A stretch of DNA of 44,363 nt from Fidelibacterota bacterium. Its GTDB lineage: Bacteria > Fidelibacterota > UBA2242. Below the pieces are notes generated by a model. It saw only the letters and a program-made list of their open reading frames with translations, searched no databases and was not told where the DNA came from. The stretch covers positions 1-44,363 of the forward strand of contig JADHWC010000009.1 of NCBI GenBank assembly GCA_016783665.1, written 5' to 3'. Positions 16,846 through 25,210 of this stretch are shown one piece after another. Both the position numbers and the translations under genes were made by a program. Each line of letters starts with the position of its first letter. Position 1 is the first letter of the stretch.

Positions 16846-19032
16846 ATGAATAAAATCCTCAGACAAGTTGGTTTGTGTGTGATTTTTTTATTAGGTTTCA
16901 GGACGACGATGGCGGAAGATTACCGCTGGATTATCACCTATCCCACGGCTACAAATGAATGGGGCAGGAAGATGGCTTCCGGTGAAAATAAGACTGTTAT
17001 GAAACTGCAGTTTATTGATCTTGACAGTGAGAATGATTATAAAATCACTCAGTTTCATGTTCGACCTTTTACAGATCAGGCGCAATGGTACATCGAATCG
17101 GTGCAGCTTTGGGTAAACACCGACAATTATACCGGTGGTCTTGATCAAAGCGCCGACTCGCTGATTGACACTCAAAATTTAGCCGGTATTGGGTTTGTTG
17201 TACAAAGCGCTCCTACAAATCGAGTTGCTTTTACATTACCCGGCGGCGAATGGCTCTTAAGTGATACAACGACTTTTTTTGTAACTATGGAGGTTCAGGA
17301 TTGGACGACAGCCGATCCTGAAGATCTGGAAATAACGGGTCAACACGGCGCCCGGTTGGGCATTACTGTCGATAAAGATCAGGATGATATTCTTGTAGCA
17401 ACAACCACAGATGATTTTTCAAAAATATCGAACAATTGGGCGGGAGATATAACAAAATTATTTAACATTCAAGCGGTGAATTTACCGGTCTATATTTTCA
17501 ATCGGAATGGTACTGCCGAAGAGGATACTAATATGTTTTATTCAAAATATCTGGAAATAAACGGTAACGACACCAGTAAAGCCCAGAACATAACTGATCT
17601 TACAATAGAAGCACATGCATTTTTACCACATCTAAATATAGTACGAGGCGACAGCCTTTCATACGCATCTTTTAAAATGGGCTGGAGCAATCATTGTCTT
17701 GAACTGGATTCCATTGCTTTTGGTGATCTATGGGATGACAAACAATATCAGGAAAACGGCTGGGATGGCAGCGGATATGGCGTTTCTACATTGCCGGGTG
17801 ATACGACCTTTTCAGTTGTCCGTTTTGAAGCTATTGTGATGGGAAATTCCACCAGTCCGCAAAATTATGTCGATATCGCAAACAATTCAATTGCCGTTTT
17901 TTATTTTAAAGTTATCAAACCGGGCGTAAGTCCCTTGTTTTTATCTGATATCCTTATCCTGGATCAATGGGGGATCCCCTATCATACATACCGGCAGTTG
18001 CAGAATGACGCCGACGCAACTGCTGATAAATATGACGCATGGTCCAAGCAAATTTTAGGTGATTTTACCGGGACGATTTCAGGTGATCTGAATGATGGAA
18101 ATTGTGATGGTCGCATAGATCCGCTGACCGATATCAGCCTGTTTTCCAATTATATCTGGATGAATTCAGATTCCGCTGACTGGTACGCCCGTTTTGATGT
18201 GGGTGATTCAGCATCCCACGATCCCGATGTACTCAGTCCCGATGACACTACTAATTTCTTTGATCTGATGGTGATCGGTTCGAATTATTACCGGACGCTT
18301 CAGGGCGAATTTAACCAGAAAACTGTGGTCAATTCTGATGAACCGGTTGTGAATTTGTCCGTGGCCGAGTCCCTAACAAATTCCGGTCAATATTCAGTGC
18401 AAATAGACATGCGCCATATACCGGAATTTATCTCGGCGCAAATCAAATTACGCTTCGATCCGGATATGTATCAGTTTCAGGAGCTCCATCCGGGTGAATG
18501 GACTGATGGATTGTCACCTCAGAGCATGTGGCTTTATTCCCCGGAAGAATTGAGACGCGGAATTCTGGATATCAACTTTCTGGCATTGGATCAGCCAATA
18601 AGCGGTGACGGTAAATTCGTTGCATTAACTTTTCTGAAAACAGGCATGAATCCAGGTGAAATTCGCCTGGATTATATCGATCTGAGAGATGTAAACTGTC
18701 AACAGATTGCCTTGAATGTCGATTCGGATCAAAATGCAGTTGTGCCGTCGGAATATTTCCTGATAGAATGTTATCCGAATCCCTTTAATCCCAGCGCTCA
18801 CCTGAGCTATACTGTTCCCGCCGGTGGAGAAGGTGTTTACCGGGTTGCGATATATGATCTGCGAGGCAATCTGGTAAAGGAATTATCGAATCGATATTAT
18901 CCGGCTGGATATTACAAGATGACCTGGAACGGATTAAATAATCAGTTGCTGCCGGTGAGTAGCGGCATATATATTATCCGTCTGGACGGCAAACAGTTTT
19001 CAAAGATTTTCAAAATAACGTTAATGCGCTAA
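16846..19032 (+). CDS. 728-aa secreted protein: cohesin-like, dockerin-like, cohesin-like, T9SS sorting domain
   Basis: It has a signal peptide (residues 1-23, ending TTMA) and an N-terminal beta domain of unknown family (about 24-220). A first cohesin-like beta sandwich (about 235-395) is followed by a dockerin-like pair of calcium loops (403-485): the first is DLNDGNCDGRID, the second runs from FDVGDS to NFFDLMVIGSNYY. A second cohesin-like domain (about 505-630) and the sorting domain (CYPNPFNPSAHLSY, from about 640) complete it. Cohesins and dockerins bind each other to build multi-protein surface complexes. Here both are in one chain, which would allow chains to link or fold back. Domain calls rest on pattern only. 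It heads the rightward operon; its paralogue follows after 19 nt. Confidence 0.82.
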   Translation: MNKILRQVGLCVIFLLGFRTTMAEDYRWIITYPTATNEWGRKMASGENKTVMKLQFIDLDSENDYKITQFHVRPFTDQAQWYIESVQLWVNTDNYTGGLDQSADSLIDTQNLAGIGFVVQSAPTNRVAFTLPGGEWLLSDTTTFFVTMEVQDWTTADPEDLEITGQHGARLGITVDKDQDDILVATTTDDFSKISNNWAGDITKLFNIQAVNLPVYIFNRNGTAEEDTNMFYSKYLEINGNDTSKAQNITDLTIEAHAFLPHLNIVRGDSLSYASFKMGWSNHCLELDSIAFGDLWDDKQYQENGWDGSGYGVSTLPGDTTFSVVRFEAIVMGNSTSPQNYVDIANNSIAVFYFKVIKPGVSPLFLSDILILDQWGIPYHTYRQLQNDADATADKYDAWSKQILGDFTGTISGDLNDGNCDGRIDPLTDISLFSNYIWMNSDSADWYARFDVGDSASHDPDVLSPDDTTNFFDLMVIGSNYYRTLQGEFNQKTVVNSDEPVVNLSVAESLTNSGQYSVQIDMRHIPEFISAQIKLRFDPDMYQFQELHPGEWTDGLSPQSMWLYSPEELRRGILDINFLALDQPISGDGKFVALTFLKTGMNPGEIRLDYIDLRDVNCQQIALNVDSDQNAVVPSEYFLIECYPNPFNPSAHLSYTVPAGGEGVYRVAIYDLRGNLVKELSNRYYPAGYYKMTWNGLNNQLLPVSSGIYIIRLDGKQFSKIFKITLMR

Positions 19033-19051
19033 ACTGTATTTATAGATTACC

Positions 19052-21241
19052 TTGAACAAACAACTACCATATATAAAAAGCATTTTACCGGGCATATTGT
19101 TTTTCTGTACTCAATTGTTTGCTCAATACGGCTGGAATTTTCAGTATATCACTACTTCAGATAATCACTGGGCGCACCTGTCTTCCGGCGATACGGTAGC
19201 AATTGCCAAATTTACCTTCTCCCGCGATAATCCCGCTGATCCTAAAACCTACCACCTGAAAGAATTTAATCTCAGACCGATTACCAATAGCACGACCGGC
19301 TGGTTTATAGATGAGCTCCGTTTATACTTGGATGACGGGAATCGACAATTTAGCAGTACCGATTCTTTGATTAGTGGAGGGTTGGGAATTAATATTCCCA
19401 AACAGTCCGAGCCTACCCTGACTATTAGTTTTGATTTTGGGGGCGATTCGCTTATGCTGGTCGATAACCTGATATTGTTTATTGTTACGATAGTGCATGA
19501 CTGGCGGGATGACGATCCCGAGAATCTGGAAATTGACACAACGGACAGTGGTCTTTACGGTGTTTGGTTTAGTATCGATGTTCAGAAAGAAGATCTGGTA
19601 GTTTCACCGACTGTGGCTAATGATGTTAATGATCCCTCAATAAATCAATATTCCATTCAAGCACTCAACTTGCCTACTACTGTCAGGAATGCGCAGGCGT
19701 CTTCGACAGAAGATGACAGCATAAAACTGAATATGTTCTATCCGAATTACCAGGCAATCAACGGCGCCGCCTCGAGTAAAAATCAACGCCTTGATGATCT
19801 GTCATTCTATGCTGATGTTTACCTACCTTGCACTAATGACAGTATTGAATTAAGTATTAAATCGGCGTCATTTCAGATTGGTTTTGATAACAGGATGCTT
19901 GCGTTCGAGTCGACTGAATTGGGTAATGTGTGGGGTGAAGACTCCTGGTTTTGGGTGTCCGATAGCGTCTCCAGAGTCGATCTATATGACGAATCAAATC
20001 CTGATTATTCTGTCATCCGGTTTGACGCCGAGTTAAACAATAGCCGGGATAATTATAATACATATAGGACGATTGACTCAAGTAGTGTTGTGCAGATAAA
20101 ATTCCGTGTATTAAAACCCGGGATCAGCCCGATATTTTTCCGGAACATTGATATACGCGATCGCTGGGGAGTACAGTACCACGGTTATCAGTATCTTCAA
20201 AACCACGCCGTTTATGAAAGCGGCGCGACAACCGATAGTTATGATGCGTGGGTAAAATATATTTTAGGCGATTTTACATATAGTGGCGGCGCAGAAATCA
20301 GCACAGAGGGAATATGCGACGCCAGGGTCAGCTGGGAAGACGTCAGTTTGTTTGCCAATTATTTATGGCTTAGTTCCGGAAGTGCCAATTGGTATAAACG
20401 GTTTGATATAGGATCACCGGATTCTCCTGTACCGTCAGTTTTGAGTTCTGACGACACAACTAATTTTTATGACCTGATGATTCTTGGAATAAATTACCAG
20501 CGGTCGATCTCCGGCGTGTTTAATCAGAAAAAAACGACTCGGGAAACGTGTCAATTAGAAATATACCAGGAGAATGAAAATCTATCCTCTGATCTATCAA
20601 TCATTCGGGTTTTTATGAAGAATGTTCAGGACATGGCATCGACACATCTATGCTGGCGGTTTAATTCAACACAGCTACAGGTGCAATCAATAACAGCCGG
20701 AGACTGGGTCCGGAATACTACAGAGACGCAGCTCATGTTGGTTCCCGATGGTCTTTTATCAAAAGGAATCATCGATCTGAATTTTGTAGCTTTGAGTAAT
20801 TCACTGAACGGAGAAGGACGGTTTGTCGAAATAGTGCTCCGGAAAAAGACTACAATCGATGTGGAATTATTTTTGGAAGAAATTGACGTCCGTAACAGTA
20901 GGGGTGAGCAAATTGAAGTTCGCTGTTTTTCCGGAGGTGATGATGTGATCGTACCGGAAGAATATTTTCTGCTGAATAACTATCCGAATCCTTTTAATAC
21001 AAGTACAAAGATCGCTTATTCCATCGCTGTGGGTGAGCCCGGTAACTATACTGTTGATATTCGGGATATTTTAGGTAATACGATAATAACGTTAGAGAAT
21101 CGTTACCATCGGTCCGGTAAGTATGTACTGTACTGGAATGGGAAAAACCAACTGGATCAGCCGGTTTCCAGCGGAATGTATTTTCTGAAATTGCATGGAA
21201 AAAGTGTAAATAAGACGAAAAAAATTATGCTGTTACGATAA
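19052..21241 (+). CDS. 729-aa paralogue: cohesin-like/dockerin-like cargo with T9SS sorting domain
   Basis: It has the same length and layout as the gene before it, so the pair arose by tandem duplication. Features are a signal peptide (ILPGILFFCTQLFAQ), an N-terminal beta domain, a cohesin-like domain, a dockerin-like region (405-484), a second cohesin-like domain and the sorting domain (NYPNPFNTSTKIAYS, about 640 on). The first calcium loop is degenerate (STEGICDARVSWED lacks the DxNxDG spacing), while the second (FDIGSPDSP to NFYDLMILGINYQR) is kept. The start is TTG at 19052 with no visible Shine-Dalgarno. It is chosen because it is the only one that gives a full signal peptide. Divergence between the paralogues is high except in the dockerin-like and tail parts. 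Confidence 0.8.
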   Translation: MNKQLPYIKSILPGILFFCTQLFAQYGWNFQYITTSDNHWAHLSSGDTVAIAKFTFSRDNPADPKTYHLKEFNLRPITNSTTGWFIDELRLYLDDGNRQFSSTDSLISGGLGINIPKQSEPTLTISFDFGGDSLMLVDNLILFIVTIVHDWRDDDPENLEIDTTDSGLYGVWFSIDVQKEDLVVSPTVANDVNDPSINQYSIQALNLPTTVRNAQASSTEDDSIKLNMFYPNYQAINGAASSKNQRLDDLSFYADVYLPCTNDSIELSIKSASFQIGFDNRMLAFESTELGNVWGEDSWFWVSDSVSRVDLYDESNPDYSVIRFDAELNNSRDNYNTYRTIDSSSVVQIKFRVLKPGISPIFFRNIDIRDRWGVQYHGYQYLQNHAVYESGATTDSYDAWVKYILGDFTYSGGAEISTEGICDARVSWEDVSLFANYLWLSSGSANWYKRFDIGSPDSPVPSVLSSDDTTNFYDLMILGINYQRSISGVFNQKKTTRETCQLEIYQENENLSSDLSIIRVFMKNVQDMASTHLCWRFNSTQLQVQSITAGDWVRNTTETQLMLVPDGLLSKGIIDLNFVALSNSLNGEGRFVEIVLRKKTTIDVELFLEEIDVRNSRGEQIEVRCFSGGDDVIVPEEYFLLNNYPNPFNTSTKIAYSIAVGEPGNYTVDIRDILGNTIITLENRYHRSGKYVLYWNGKNQLDQPVSSGMYFLKLHGKSVNKTKKIMLLR

Positions 21242-21262
21242 TAATAGATTGAAAGCAACCCT

Positions 21263-22333
21263 ATGACAAAAAAAATACAAATAATTGCCGCTGTTATTAC
21301 TTTAATTTTATATTCATTGGCATTCTCACAAGTGACGCCTCATGTTTATATGGAGTTGAATACCGATGAAGTCAGTGAGACGGATACTGTGAATCTGGAA
21401 ATCGGTATCAGCGTCGGAGATTCTATAAAATCCGTGCTTATGCGGCTGAACTATGACGAACAGAAATTTATGTTTATTGAAGGGACGCCGGCGCGTCTTT
21501 TCCAGGGAGCAACGTTTTGGGATATCCATCAGGAAGATATTGAAACAGATACAATGCTATATCTTGTAGGAGTTACATTAGGAGCGGAAAGGTTTGTTTC
21601 CGCACCCGGTCCGTTTTTTAATCTGATCTTTGTCGCTATCGACAGTGGAGAGGCTGTTTTTAAATTAGATTCACTGAAATTTTTATGTCCCTTGTTAAAA
21701 TATTTTTCTGGTACTGCCGACAGTTTGAAAACATACGTTTCTTCTCTGGACTCTTTCCCACCGGATCCCGTTACTGATTTTAAAGCTCAGGAGGATGGGT
21801 CAGGGAGATTAAAATTAAGCTGGCGAAATCCCAATGACGCAGATTATGAAGGAACAATAATTTTGCGCAGCGCGGAAGATTTTATCCTGTTGCCGGGTAC
21901 TACTGAAACGGTGGTATATGACGGAACGCTAAGCGCCTTTACCGATGAGGACCTGGTTGATGATAAAATGTACTACTACACGGCGTTTACATATGATGAA
22001 ATTCCCAATTATTCCACGCCGGTTTTTCTAAAAGGTGAGCCCAAGGATGAATATGTTTTCGCGTATCCAAATCCCTTTAATCCCGATGAAGGTATGAGGT
22101 TTAATATCCTTTTTTCAAATAATACATTTATTGAGATAAAAATCTATGACGCCGTTGGTAATCATGTCATTGATCTGGATAAAAAACAGATTTATGCCAA
22201 CACACCAAGTACAGATATGGAGTGGAACGGGCGCAACGGCGACGGTGACGTCGTGGCAAACGGCGTATATTATTTTGTTGTAAAAACCAGTCATGGAGAT
22301 CAAAAAATTGGAAAATTGGCGGTTCTCAGATAG
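21263..22333 (+). CDS. 356-aa secreted protein: cohesin-like and FN3 domains, T9SS sorting domain
   Basis: It has a signal peptide (residues 1-22, IIAAVITLILYSLAFS). A cohesin-like domain follows (about 25-160; motifs SVLMRLNYDEQKF, and FFNLIFVAIDSGEAVF near its end). Then come an FN3-type domain (about 166-255, DSFPPDPVTDFKAQ to MYYYTAFTYDE) and a C-terminal sorting domain (AYPNPFNPDEGMRF, ending GVYYFVVKTSHGDQKIGKLA). No dockerin loop is present. It lies 21 nt after the 729-aa gene and overlaps the PorV-like gene if that gene starts at its first ATG. It could be the cohesin partner for the dockerin-like regions of the preceding two proteins; this is inference from order and domain type. Confidence 0.78.
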   Translation: MTKKIQIIAAVITLILYSLAFSQVTPHVYMELNTDEVSETDTVNLEIGISVGDSIKSVLMRLNYDEQKFMFIEGTPARLFQGATFWDIHQEDIETDTMLYLVGVTLGAERFVSAPGPFFNLIFVAIDSGEAVFKLDSLKFLCPLLKYFSGTADSLKTYVSSLDSFPPDPVTDFKAQEDGSGRLKLSWRNPNDADYEGTIILRSAEDFILLPGTTETVVYDGTLSAFTDEDLVDDKMYYYTAFTYDEIPNYSTPVFLKGEPKDEYVFAYPNPFNPDEGMRFNILFSNNTFIEIKIYDAVGNHVIDLDKKQIYANTPSTDMEWNGRNGDGDVVANGVYYFVVKTSHGDQKIGKLAVLR

Positions 22334-23489
22334 ACAGCAGATAGTGCGATATTCGCTGATATTGCTTTTAATGTTCACTGGAGAGATGTTTGCCCAGAGT
22401 GGCGGTTCTGCCGGCAGTTTCATGAGTCTGGCAAACGGCGCCAGGGCATTTGGAATGGGCGGCGCAACGATAGCTTCTTCCGAAGACGCCACGACTGTTT
22501 TTTCCAATCCCGGAATGGTCGGTACGTTATATAATGGGCAGTTCAATGCTACTATCGCAAAGTTAGCTTTTGACCGGAATTATTATGATCTCGCGTTTGT
22601 TTATCCTTTGAATTCATGGGGCAATATCGGATTGGGCTGGACTCAATTGTCCATCGACAATATCCAGGGCAGAGATCAATATGGATTTATCACTCAGAAA
22701 TTTTCCGACCTCCAAAGCACATTTATGCTCGGATACAGCAAAATGATCGGAGATAATTTTTCCATCGGATTGTCCGGAAAATATCTGTATCATAGTCTGG
22801 CGGGATATTCCGCCAAGGGGGTTTCCTTTGATATTGGTTCTGCGGTTTATATTGGCGAGAAAATAACCTTGGGGGCGGTGTTCAGAAATTTAAACTCGTC
22901 GCTGAAATGGAATACAAGCAGCAAATTAAAGGAAACACTGCCGACCCGGATTGGCGTCGGGTTCAGCTATTTTGATCTGTTTAATCTGCCCAACCTGATC
23001 GCGGCAGCCGACGTTCATTTATCAGGGAGAGATTTTTTAGGATACCAGACAGGCGTTGAATATATGTTCAGAGATTTAATCATTATAAGAGGCGGCTACT
23101 CAGACCGGGGAATCAGTTATGGCGGTGGAATTCAATTCGGGGGATTCAAATTTGACGTTGCCATGACGCCGGAAAATTTTGGCAATTCATCACGGATATT
23201 TTTCACCTTAAACTGGAGTTTTGGCAGCGGTGTGGCAGAAGAAGTATATGAAGAGGAAATACCACCGTTAATGACGCCACAACCAAGTCAACCAACTCCA
23301 GCACAAGCCCCTGCGTCAAGTACAGCCACCAGGAATATTGTGCTAATCCTTGCGGGACCGTTGGCAAATGAACGGGCGGAAGTCATCGGGCAAAATCCCA
23401 ATGACAACACGATTACGGTCCGGCTTCTTGCGTTGCCGGGGTCCGACCCGATTACATTGGGTCTTGACCAGGTTAGATTTTTAGAATAA
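22293..23489 (+). CDS. PorV/PorQ-like outer-membrane beta-barrel protein
   Basis: The mature N-terminus (AGSFMSLANGARAFGMGGAT, then ATTVFSNPGM) is the hallmark of the PorV/PorQ family, FadL-like 14-strand barrels. In Bacteroidota, PorV shuttles T9SS cargo from the translocon to the surface attachment complex. Alternating amphipathic strands run to about residue 325. A Pro-rich linker (MTPQPSQPTPAQAP) and an extra domain of about 55 residues follow, which is atypical. The ATG at 22293 overlaps the preceding gene by 41 nt and gives a long charged leader. A GTG at 22344, 10 nt past the preceding stop, gives a neat signal peptide (RYSLILLLMFTGEMFAQ), so the true start may be 22344. Its place among seven cargo genes suggests a locus-dedicated shuttle. 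Confidence 0.82.
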   Translation: MEIKKLENWRFSDRQQIVRYSLILLLMFTGEMFAQSGGSAGSFMSLANGARAFGMGGATIASSEDATTVFSNPGMVGTLYNGQFNATIAKLAFDRNYYDLAFVYPLNSWGNIGLGWTQLSIDNIQGRDQYGFITQKFSDLQSTFMLGYSKMIGDNFSIGLSGKYLYHSLAGYSAKGVSFDIGSAVYIGEKITLGAVFRNLNSSLKWNTSSKLKETLPTRIGVGFSYFDLFNLPNLIAAADVHLSGRDFLGYQTGVEYMFRDLIIIRGGYSDRGISYGGGIQFGGFKFDVAMTPENFGNSSRIFFTLNWSFGSGVAEEVYEEEIPPLMTPQPSQPTPAQAPASSTATRNIVLILAGPLANERAEVIGQNPNDNTITVRLLALPGSDPITLGLDQVRFLE

Positions 23490-23517
23490 CAGATCGAATA
23501 ACAGGAATATCAGACCG

Positions 23518-25050
23518 ATGATACCAAATCAAAGAATCAGACAAAAATTTCACTTGGCTGTTCTCATTATTTTCACTTTGAATTTATTGGTGATTGCACC
23601 TATATATGCTCAGCGAAGCCGTCGTTCGACAACACGCCGTCCAGCAACATCGGCTAAGACACAATCAACTCAATCCATTCCTGATTTAAATCAGATCGAG
23701 CAAAGAAACCAGGCATTATTACAACAGATCATGAGTTTGCAAAAAGAGCGGGATTTTTATAAAAAGAAAATTACGGACTGGACACAGCAGCAAATGCAGA
23801 CTGCGAAGCAGAAACCGAAGGAAGAGAAAACCGTTCCTCCGATGCTTCCGGGATATATACTGCCAATTACTCCCGAGTTATTGGAAAATATTATAGGCTA
23901 CCGGAAATCCGGTGAACCTGTTGAAACTCCACAACCGATTGTCGTCATAGAAGATTCTCTTTTTGAGCAGGCAAAACGTCTGGCAACAATGGGCAGATAT
24001 AAAGACGCGATTGATGCTTATGAAAAGTTGATTCGATCCAGAGCTGTCAGAAATATTCATTTTCTGACCTTTGGTGAATACCTGTATAAAATCGGGAATT
24101 ATCCAAGGGCGCTTGAAATGCTGTCCGGTGTTACCGGCGGGAATCGGGAACTGTCTGTTGCATCTTATTATAAAGCCAGGATATATCAGCAAACCGGAGC
24201 GAATACCGTTGCTGAAATTGATTTTTATCGGAGTGAATATCTGCAGCCCGATTTTGCGGGAGCAGAAGTTGGGAAAGCGTTTTCACTATTCTACGACAAT
24301 CGACTGGATTCTGCTAAGATTAGATTTCAAAACCTTTTAAAAAGATCATCAGGTTTGGAATCTGAAATCTATTTTGGTTTGGCGCAAATAGCAGGAGAAT
24401 GTAATGATCAGCAGAAAGCGATTGAGTATTATCAAAAAAGCCTGGTGCATGACCCGCAATTCGTGCAGAGTTATATTGAGCTGGGAGTGGTGTTGTATAA
24501 AGCGGGCGATTACCAATCGTGCAAGTTATTTTTTCAGCAGGTATATAATATTTATAACGATAAGAACAAGCTGCATCTGTATATCGGTAGATCGGATTAT
24601 TTTTTGAAACATTGGGATGCGGCGCTAGCCGAATTTTCGAAAATAGATGATACTTCCGGTGGCGCCGAATTAAAGAAAATCTGGATACCGAAGCTGTACT
24701 ATATTAAATGTCTTATTGCCAGAGATCAGGGAGATCACCGTCAGGCGATCGATTATTTTAGAGAAGCCAAAGAGTGGAATCCCGAAGCCTATGACTGGAT
24801 GCTCGCTTCGCTCGAAGATCTCGGCAGGATACATGAAAAAGATACCAATTATAATGACGCGTTGGGTTATTATTCGCGATTAATACGGATGAATCCGGGT
24901 GATAAACAGACGGTATTAAAAATCGGAAAATTTTATTATTATTTAGGCGACGTTAACGAAGCCAGAAAGTGTTTCACCAGCGCACTTGATAATGAAACAA
25001 CTGCGAAACAGGCTGATTTCTGGTTAAGACAGATCGATTCGATCCGATGA
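23518..25050 (+). CDS. 510-aa periplasmic TPR protein with N-terminal coiled coil
   Basis: It has a signal peptide (hydrophobic residues 12-31, cut near IYAQ), a basic Arg/Thr/Ser-rich stretch (RSRRSTTRRPATSAK), a short coiled coil (about 55-90; QRNQALLQQIMSLQKERDFY) and a Pro-rich link. About eight or nine TPR units fill residues 145-505 (for example KAIEYYQKSLVHDPQFVQSY and GVVLYKAGDYQSCKLFFQQV). TPR arrays bind partner proteins; in T9SS species such proteins (PorW/SprE type) help connect the translocon to cargo handling, but I cannot assign this one to that family. It lies 28 nt after the PorV-like gene and 160 nt before the giant, so it may be an assembly factor for it. Confidence 0.78.
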   Translation: MIPNQRIRQKFHLAVLIIFTLNLLVIAPIYAQRSRRSTTRRPATSAKTQSTQSIPDLNQIEQRNQALLQQIMSLQKERDFYKKKITDWTQQQMQTAKQKPKEEKTVPPMLPGYILPITPELLENIIGYRKSGEPVETPQPIVVIEDSLFEQAKRLATMGRYKDAIDAYEKLIRSRAVRNIHFLTFGEYLYKIGNYPRALEMLSGVTGGNRELSVASYYKARIYQQTGANTVAEIDFYRSEYLQPDFAGAEVGKAFSLFYDNRLDSAKIRFQNLLKRSSGLESEIYFGLAQIAGECNDQQKAIEYYQKSLVHDPQFVQSYIELGVVLYKAGDYQSCKLFFQQVYNIYNDKNKLHLYIGRSDYFLKHWDAALAEFSKIDDTSGGAELKKIWIPKLYYIKCLIARDQGDHRQAIDYFREAKEWNPEAYDWMLASLEDLGRIHEKDTNYNDALGYYSRLIRMNPGDKQTVLKIGKFYYYLGDVNEARKCFTSALDNETTAKQADFWLRQIDSIR

Positions 25051-25210
25051 TACCTGTCACAGTATTTTCTATTACCTTATGATTAAATTATAATAAGAAT
25101 ATCTATACACAAACATGGAGAATACTACTACAGAGAGCATATATTGAACCTCGAAATAGGGCAAATATACTATTTAAGTCCGGAATTGATTTAAAAGAAA
25201 TGCACGTGTA
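25051..25210 (+). promoter_or_regulatory. Gap before the giant gene with a possible -10 box
   Basis: This 160-nt AT-rich gap is the largest within the rightward operon. A perfect TATAAT sits at 25089-25094, but the bases 17-18 nt upstream (TTTTCT/TTTCTA) match a -35 poorly, so an internal promoter is only possible. No terminator hairpin is clear. A three-codon frame (ATG CAC GTG) at 25200-25211 ends in TAATG shared with the giant's start codon. Confidence 0.35.

Noticed and set aside
22115-22546. 143-codon minus-strand frame across the junction of two plus-strand genes
   Set aside because: It is a shadow of two well-supported genes with signal peptides and sorting or barrel domains.
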